Shown here: in pieces, positions 4,929 through 8,519 of the stretch
Layout: every line of letters begins with the position of its first letter
How positions within the stretch are numbered: position 1 is the first letter of the stretch
DNA from: SIG402 sp045639045
GTDB taxonomy: Bacteria; Bacillota; Clostridia; Christensenellales; Borkfalkiaceae
NCBI GenBank assembly: GCA_045639045.1
Contig: JAZUCI010000082.1
Span: 1 to 8,519, forward strand
DNA: 8,519 nucleotides
Direction: 5' to 3'
The notes under the pieces: model-generated
Told to the model about the DNA's origin: nothing
What the model saw: only the letters and a program-made list of their open reading frames with translations
The model's database searches: none
Position numbers and translations under genes: made by a program

Positions 4929-6713
4929 TTATTTTACGGTTACGAAATCCGCGCCGAACGCGTTTTTCAACTTTTGTACGTCTTGGTCAAAGCTATCCGC
5001 TTGGGGCTCTCCCTTTGCGATTGCAAGCGTTTTATCCGATAGGGTGGCAAGCACCTTCTTTAAGGTGGAAACGTGTTCCTCCCTAATTAAAATGGGGTAC
5101 GCTGCTTCATCCGCGTAAAGGAACAGTTCGGTATCCGTTTCGCGGTTTTTCAGTTCGGTACACACCGTCCACAAGAACACGTGCCCGTTAGAACGCAACG
5201 CGCGTAAAAGCGCACCGAACAACCTGCCTTTGGGAAGGCTTCCCACGGGGGCTTGCGGTTTTTGTTCTACCTTGGGCGCTTCCGCTTTTTTCACGGGCGG
5301 AATATACGCTTCGGGGGGCAAATAATCTTCTTCGGGCGGGGGCGCGCCGAATTCTTCTTCGGAATACGCCCTTTGGTTTTCATTTTCGGGGGCGGGCGCT
5401 ACGGGTTCCGCCTTGGGTTGTGCCTTAACTTCCGCCTTGGGTTGTTCCTTAATTTCCAACTTGGGCGCGGGCGTTTCCGCTTGCCCTTCCGCGGTTGCCG
5501 TTACGGGCGCGGGGGCTGGCGCGGATACTTGCGCCACTACGGGGCGGTTTGCCAATTCCTTTTTTAAGTTCGCCACCTCTTCGGTAAGCGCGTTTACGCG
5601 GAACAAAAGGGCGGATAAATCAAAATCCGTTTCGGGAAGCGCCGCTTTTATGGTTGCGGTTTCCAAAAGCACCTTGGGGGAAGCCGCGTAACGCATTCTG
5701 CCTTCCGCATCCGCAAACAGTTCCAAAGTACGAAGCAAGCGTTTTTCATCCACGGTTTTTACCGTTTGTTTTAGCGCGTCCACCTCGCTTTGGGGATAGT
5801 TTAAAATTTCTTCGGGACGGGCGCATTTTTTTACAACCGTTAGGTCGCGTAGCATCGCTACCGCGTCCTTTGCAATTAAAAAGGCGTTCTTGCCACTTTT
5901 GGTCAGTTCGTCCGCAATGGTTAGCGCTTCGCCGTCCTTACCCGAAAGCACGTTAGATAAAAATTCCAAAGTTTTATCGCGATCCGCCGCCCCTAACACT
6001 TCGGTTACGTCCCGATAGGTCAGTTTTCCTTCCCCGTACGAAAGGCATACGTCCGCAACGGATAACGCGTCGCGCACGCTGCCGTTCCCCGCTTTTGCGA
6101 TTGCCATAACCGCTTCCTTTTCGTACTCCTTGCCCTCCTCGTCGTACACGTCCGCAATTAGCTTGGCGATAACGGGGGTTTCAATCAGTTTGAAATCAAA
6201 GCGCATACAACGGCTTAAAATGGTTGCGGGCAGTTTTTGCGGCTCGGTAGTTGCCAGTAAAAATACCGCGTGGGCGGGGGGCTCTTCCAACGTTTTCAGT
6301 AGCGCGTTGAAAGCGGATTCGGTAAGCATATGCACTTCGTCCACGATGTAAACTTTATAGCGGCAGGAAACGGGGGGATACTGTACGTTTTCCCGTAGTT
6401 CACGGATTTCTTCCACCTTGTTGTTGGAAGCCGCGTCCATTTCCACTACGTCGATATTGGTGGTTGCCAAAGCGCGGCAAACCGCGCACGTTCCGCAAGG
6501 GGAACCTTCCACGGGGGAAAGACAGTTGATTGCCTTGGCAAAAATTTTGGCGGCAGAAGTTTTCCCCGTACCGCGCGCACCGCAAAATAGGTACGCATGC
6601 CCCACCTTATCCGAAAGGATTTGGTTTTTAAGGGTGCGTACGATGGCATCCTGCCCCACCAGTTTATCAAAACCGCGGGGGCGAAATTTTCTGTATAATG
6701 CAAGATAGGACAT
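4929..6713 (-). CDS. dnaX: DNA polymerase III subunit gamma/tau
   Basis: DnaX is the ATPase motor of the clamp loader, which opens and places the beta clamp and joins polymerases in the replisome. From MSYLALYRKFRPRGFDKLVGQ the protein has 594 residues. Walker A is GARGTGKTS (45-53), and the zinc-binding cysteines are 64, 73, 76 and 79. Walker B is VYIVDEVHML (121-130), sensor 1 lies in LLATTEPQK, the arginine finger is SRC (Arg168), and sensor 2 is GNGSVRDAL (Arg214). The clamp-loader collar runs to a short coiled coil (ALTEEVANLKKELAN). A Pro/Ala/Glu/Lys linker (about 390-490) follows, then a C-terminal tau-type domain to residue 594. The frame opens further to 6737, but AAGGGGAA lies 7 nt before the ATG at 6713, and the family starts with M-x-Y-x-ALYRK. 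The downstream neighbours ybaB and recR complete the classical cluster. Confidence 0.98.
   Translation of the reverse strand: MSYLALYRKFRPRGFDKLVGQDAIVRTLKNQILSDKVGHAYLFCGARGTGKTSAAKIFAKAINCLSPVEGSPCGTCAVCRALATTNIDVVEMDAASNNKVEEIRELRENVQYPPVSCRYKVYIVDEVHMLTESAFNALLKTLEEPPAHAVFLLATTEPQKLPATILSRCMRFDFKLIETPVIAKLIADVYDEEGKEYEKEAVMAIAKAGNGSVRDALSVADVCLSYGEGKLTYRDVTEVLGAADRDKTLEFLSNVLSGKDGEALTIADELTKSGKNAFLIAKDAVAMLRDLTVVKKCARPEEILNYPQSEVDALKQTVKTVDEKRLLRTLELFADAEGRMRYAASPKVLLETATIKAALPETDFDLSALLFRVNALTEEVANLKKELANRPVVAQVSAPAPAPVTATAEGQAETPAPKLEIKEQPKAEVKAQPKAEPVAPAPENENQRAYSEEEFGAPPPEEDYLPPEAYIPPVKKAEAPKVEQKPQAPVGSLPKGRLFGALLRALRSNGHVFLWTVCTELKNRETDTELFLYADEAAYPILIREEHVSTLKKVLATLSDKTLAIAKGEPQADSFDQDVQKLKNAFGADFVTVK
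5406..5466. repeat. 24-bp in-frame tandem repeat in the dnaX linker
   Basis: Two 24-bp units (5406-5429 and 5430-5453, each starting TTCCGCCTTGGGTTGT on the plus strand) differ at 3 positions. A partial third unit starts at 5454. On the minus strand they encode repeated octapeptides of the form V/I-K-E/A-Q-P-K-A-E within the disordered linker of DnaX. Such length variation in the linker should be tolerated. Confidence 0.85.
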
Positions 6714-6720
6714 TGTGTAA

Positions 6721-6728
6721 TTCCCCTT
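6721..6728 (-). promoter_or_regulatory. Ribosome binding site that fixes the dnaX start
   Basis: AAGGGGAA on the minus strand ends 7 nt before the ATG at 6713. It supports that start over the more upstream frame opening at 6737, which would add eight residues not typical of DnaX. Confidence 0.7.
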
Positions 6729-6739
6729 TATTTGCAAAG

Positions 6740-6768
6740 TTTATGAATTCTAATTTTCCGCTTGTCCG
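6740..6768 (-). promoter_or_regulatory. Possible promoter of dnaX-ybaB-recR
   Basis: In the 87-bp gap between rlmB and dnaX, the minus strand carries CGGACA (6763-6768) and CATAAA (6740-6745) with 17 bp between. Each matches consensus at four of six bases. A start near 6733 would give a leader of about 20 nt that contains the AAGGGGAA site. The match is modest, and read-through from rlmB is an alternative, as no terminator is seen in the gap. Confidence 0.3.
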
Positions 6769-6800
6769 TATTCGTAGCGGTTAACGAAGCAGAACGAAGT

Positions 6801-7529
6801 TTATGCGCCGCCGTTGTTGCGTTGGCGCACACATTCATACAAAACGATCCCACACGCCACCGACGCGTTCAAACTGTTCACGCTGCCAAACATGGGCAGG
6901 GTTACGATATTATCGCATTTTTCCTTGGTTAAACGGGGGATGCCGCTATCTTCGCCGCCGATAACGATGCAAAGTTTCCCTTTTAGGTTGGAAGCGTAAA
7001 TATTATCCCCGCCAAGCTCTGCGCCCGTAACCCAAAAGCCGTTTTCCTTTAATTCGTCCAAGGCTTGGTTTAGGTTGGTAACGCGCGCCACGGGTACGTG
7101 ATTTGCCGCCCCTTCGGAAACGCGGATAACGGTATCCGTTACCTGAACGCTTCTTCTTTGCGGAATGATTACCCCACACGCGCCCGCGCATTCGCATACG
7201 CGAAGAATACTACCCAAGTTATGCGGATCTTCAATCCCCGCAAGGGCAACTACCATCCCTTCCTTTTCATCCGCTAATCGGATAATTTCATCCAATTCCG
7301 TGTAGCGGAATTCCGAAGTATAGGCGATGTAGCCTTGGCACTTACCCGTTTCGCTTTCCTTTTGCATTACCGCGCGCGAAACGAACTGCACCTTAATTTT
7401 GCGCTCCTTACAAAGGGCTAAAATGGCGGCGCGGCGTTCATCCCGAAGCCCGTCCTCCGCCAAAAGCTTATCCACCGTTTTATCCGTTTTTAACAGTTCG
7501 TAAACTGCGTTTCTACCTTCAATTTTCAT
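6801..7529 (-). CDS. rlmB: TrmH/SpoU-family 23S rRNA (guanosine-2'-O-)-methyltransferase RlmB
   Basis: SPOUT methyltransferase that uses S-adenosylmethionine to methylate the 2'-O of a ribose; RlmB acts on G2251 (E. coli numbering) in the peptidyl-transferase region of 23S rRNA. The 242 residues match the RlmB form with an N-terminal substrate-binding domain (KIEGRNAVYELL at the start, CQGYIAY at 64-70). The trefoil-knot motifs are present: motif 1 ALAGIEDPHNLGSILR (95-110, with Asn104 and Arg110), motif 2 IVIGGEDSGIPRL (188-200) and motif 3 LPMFGSVNSLNASVACGIVL (211-230). The SEGAANH stretch (138-144) is also typical. The ATG at 7529 lies inside the end of mrnC with an 11-bp overlap, and AAGGA is about 10 nt upstream, so translation is probably coupled. 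Exact substrate (rRNA or a tRNA) cannot be proven from the sequence, but length and motifs favour RlmB. Confidence 0.93.
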   Translation of the reverse strand: MKIEGRNAVYELLKTDKTVDKLLAEDGLRDERRAAILALCKERKIKVQFVSRAVMQKESETGKCQGYIAYTSEFRYTELDEIIRLADEKEGMVVALAGIEDPHNLGSILRVCECAGACGVIIPQRRSVQVTDTVIRVSEGAANHVPVARVTNLNQALDELKENGFWVTGAELGGDNIYASNLKGKLCIVIGGEDSGIPRLTKEKCDNIVTLPMFGSVNSLNASVACGIVLYECVRQRNNGGA

Positions 7530-7941
7530 CTTCCGTTCCTTCGCTTTCGTTTTCGTGTAACAGCAGGGAAAGCCTTTCGTTTTGCCCCGTTAAATATAAA
7601 TAGCCGAGTACCGCTTCAAACCCCGTGGATTTGTGGTACTGGGATACGCTGGCGTTTTTGGCGCGCGTGCTTTTTTTGGCGTTCCTTGCGCGCTTGAAAA
7701 TGGAAAGCTCCTCCTCCGTTAAAATAGAAAGAAGCTCGTCCACCCGTTTTGCTTGGGCAATGGCGGAAACCGTTTTTGCGCTTTCGCGGTTTAATTCGTT
7801 GGCTTTTTTATCGCTACCCACCGCCGCTTTGGTACGCGTGAAAAGGGTATACACCGCATCCCCCACGAACGCCAAAACCACGGGATTCATCAGCCTTGCC
7901 TGTTTTTCGGTAACGGTTTTAGAAAAATACAGCACGCCCAT
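7519..7941 (-). CDS. mrnC: Mini-ribonuclease 3 (Mini-III, MrnC)
   Basis: Mini-III is a dimeric RNase III-like enzyme without the double-stranded-RNA-binding domain; in Bacillus it matures the ends of 23S rRNA. From the ATG at 7941 the protein has 140 residues, normal for the family. The catalytic signature is NPVVLAFVGDAVYTLFTR (19-36, Asp28), and the second acidic site is STGFEAVLGYLYLTG (105-119, Glu109). Between them lies a basic segment, RARNAKKSTRAK (85-95). The frame opens further to a TTG at 7989, but that stretch is occupied by the predicted promoter, so translation must start later. The ATG at 7941 directly abuts its GGGGGA sequence, whereas a GTG two codons on (7935) would have a better 6-nt spacing, so the true start may be either. 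Its stop overlaps rlmB by 11 bp, which pairs two 23S rRNA enzymes. Confidence 0.93.
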   Translation of the reverse strand: MGVLYFSKTVTEKQARLMNPVVLAFVGDAVYTLFTRTKAAVGSDKKANELNRESAKTVSAIAQAKRVDELLSILTEEELSIFKRARNAKKSTRAKNASVSQYHKSTGFEAVLGYLYLTGQNERLSLLLHENESEGTEDEN

Positions 7942-7960
7942 TCCCCCATTGTTTTTATAC

Positions 7961-7989
7961 AGTATACCACTTTGCCCCTTTTTTTGCAA
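7961..7989 (-). promoter_or_regulatory. Strong predicted promoter of mrnC-rlmB
   Basis: On the minus strand, TTGCAA (7984-7989) and TATACT (7961-7966) are 17 bp apart, and the -10 is preceded by TGG, making an extended -10. The -10 matches five of six consensus bases. Transcription would begin near 7954, about 12 nt before the ATG at 7941. T tracts on the plus strand just upstream (7994-8028) read as A tracts on the template side of the promoter and may act like an UP element. Confidence 0.65.
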
Positions 7990-7993
7990 CCGC

Positions 7994-8028
7994 TTTTTTG
8001 ATTTTTTTGCTTGATTTCCTATTTTTTT
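7994..8028 (-). promoter_or_regulatory. A-tract block upstream of the mrnC promoter
   Basis: On the minus strand this stretch has runs of 6, 7 and 7 adenines (complement of 7994-7999, 8002-8008 and 8022-8028), directly upstream of the -35. A further 7-A run lies inside the promoter spacer (7979-7985). A-tracts here can bend DNA or contact the alpha subunit of RNA polymerase, so an UP-like role is plausible. The centres are only roughly in helical phase. Confidence 0.4.
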
Positions 8029-8037
8029 CGTCGCGCG

Positions 8038-8106
8038 AGCGTGCGAAAGGGGCTTAATTCCCCCATTTCGGCATTCCCTATCCTATTTATTTCTTTTCCG
8101 CACGCT
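8038..8106. repeat. Nested inverted repeat between cwlD and mrnC
   Basis: AGCGTGCG (8038-8045) and its exact complement CGCACGCT (8099-8106) enclose 53 bp. Within this lies a second hairpin, GGGG (8049-8052) with CCCC (8060-8063) around a 7-nt loop. GAAA and TTTC flank it and can extend the pairing with a small bulge. No T run follows on the minus strand, so it is not a standard terminator for cwlD, although it lies just after that gene's stop. It might be a processed 3' UTR structure or an attenuating element. Confidence 0.5.
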
Positions 8107-8117
8107 TCCCCCCGCGG

Positions 8118-8519
8118 CTAACTTTCTAAACCCCCGAAAAATAGGGCAACCCCTTGTGCGATACTATCGGCAAGAAGGCGCTGGTGGGCTTCGGTTTGCA
8201 AAAGCGCTTCTTCTTCCGCGTTGGATAGAAAACCGCATTCCACGATCACCGTGGGAAAAGAAGAGCACGTAAGCAAAAAATATTCCCCCGCAAGGGGCGC
8301 GTAAGGGCGCGCGTTTACGCCGTTTAGCGCGGTTTGTAACGCGTTACCCAAACGGCGGGAGCCTTCGTTTTTGGCATAAAAAAAGGTTTGTGCGCCCGTT
8401 CTACTTGGGGCGGAAGGGCAGGAGTTCATATGCACGGAAATTACCGCGTCCGCATTTGCCGAACGGATAATTTCCCTACGGCGGTACATATCAAGTCGGA
8501 TCGTAGGCATGTCGTTCTG
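8118..8519 (-). CDS. cwlD: N-acetylmuramoyl-L-alanine amidase, CwlD-like, C-terminal part
   Basis: Zinc amidase of the Amidase_3 family, cutting the bond between N-acetylmuramic acid and the peptide stem. In endospore formers CwlD makes muramic-delta-lactam precursors in spore cortex. Only the last 133 codons are in the window; the frame stays open at the right edge (…QND before the internal Met at 8510), so that Met is not the true start. Visible are the TIRLDMYRRREIIRSANAD stretch before the zinc ligand His30 in ISVHMNS, the GAQTFFY strand (42-48), and the catalytic Glu94 in VIVECGFLSNAEEE (91-104). The N-terminal zinc ligands lie outside. The stop is TAG at 8118-8120. Assignment to CwlD rather than another amidase of the family is likely from the motif pattern and lack of extra C-terminal domains, but the missing N-terminus leaves doubt. 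Confidence 0.85.
   Translation of the reverse strand, partial: QNDMPTIRLDMYRRREIIRSANADAVISVHMNSCPSAPSRTGAQTFFYAKNEGSRRLGNALQTALNGVNARPYAPLAGEYFLLTCSSFPTVIVECGFLSNAEEEALLQTEAHQRLLADSIAQGVALFFGGLES

Noticed and set aside
5286..5291. A6 run in dnaX (minus strand) as a programmed frameshift site giving a short gamma subunit.
   Set aside because: The run is in frame as GTG-AAA-AAA-GCG, not the A-AAA-AAG phase of the known slippery site. No strong stem-loop or upstream Shine-Dalgarno-like stimulator is seen, and the -1 frame runs on for many codons. A +1 shift would stop soon, but there is no positive evidence for it.
5253..5691. Plus-strand open frames rich in Phe/Gly/Arg or Ala/Ser opposite dnaX.
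   Set aside because: They are antisense shadows of the Pro/Ala/Glu-rich dnaX linker, with no ribosome binding sites or motifs.
6758..6780. CCGCT/AGCGG 5-bp inverted repeat after rlmB as a terminator.
   Set aside because: The stem is short with a 13-nt loop, and the following minus-strand sequence is A-rich, not T-rich.

Overview
The window looks like chromosomal housekeeping DNA from a Bacillota bacterium, probably an uncultured member of the Clostridia. This is inferred from gene content: the dnaX-ybaB-recR cluster, a Mini-III RNase (MrnC), a CwlD-type amidase (a family tied to spore cortex in endospore formers), a short Clostridia-like phosphoglucose isomerase, and AGGAGG-like ribosome binding sites. 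Base composition is near balanced. I see no phage, transposase, CRISPR, rRNA or tRNA genes.

Layout from left to right. Positions 1-3121 lie on the minus strand: the 5' end of a lipoprotein gene with a Pro/Thr/Ser/Val-rich linker, then mnmE (tRNA wobble-uridine modification GTPase), then pgi. A bidirectional hairpin terminator separates pgi from mnmE, and mnmE has its own promoter-like site. A small palindrome-bearing divergent region (3122-3206) separates pgi from the only plus-strand gene, a 135-residue secreted protein of unknown function. That gene ends at the edge of a 322-bp non-coding island (3615-3936) holding two almost identical 77-bp repeats and a third, diverged partial copy. From 3937 to the right end all genes are again on the minus strand. 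In transcription order they are the 3' part of cwlD, a 176-bp gap with a strong promoter and A-tracts, mrnC and rlmB (overlapping by 11 bp), dnaX, ybaB and recR.

How the genes fit together. mrnC and rlmB both act on 23S rRNA maturation or modification and appear to share the promoter at 7961-7989. dnaX (clamp loader), ybaB (nucleoid-associated) and recR (recombinational repair) form the classical replication/repair cluster; ybaB and recR are one base apart. mnmE modifies tRNA, pgi is glycolytic, and cwlD trims peptidoglycan.

I did not find a convincing new defence or mobile system. The parts least explained by known genes are the repeat island at 3615-3936, the orphan secreted protein beside it, the nested inverted repeat at 8038-8106, and promoters at mnmE and mrnC that predict unusually short mRNA leaders. 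Annotated starts for pgi, dnaX, mrnC and the secreted protein were moved inward from the longest open frame because of ribosome-binding-site position or family N-termini.
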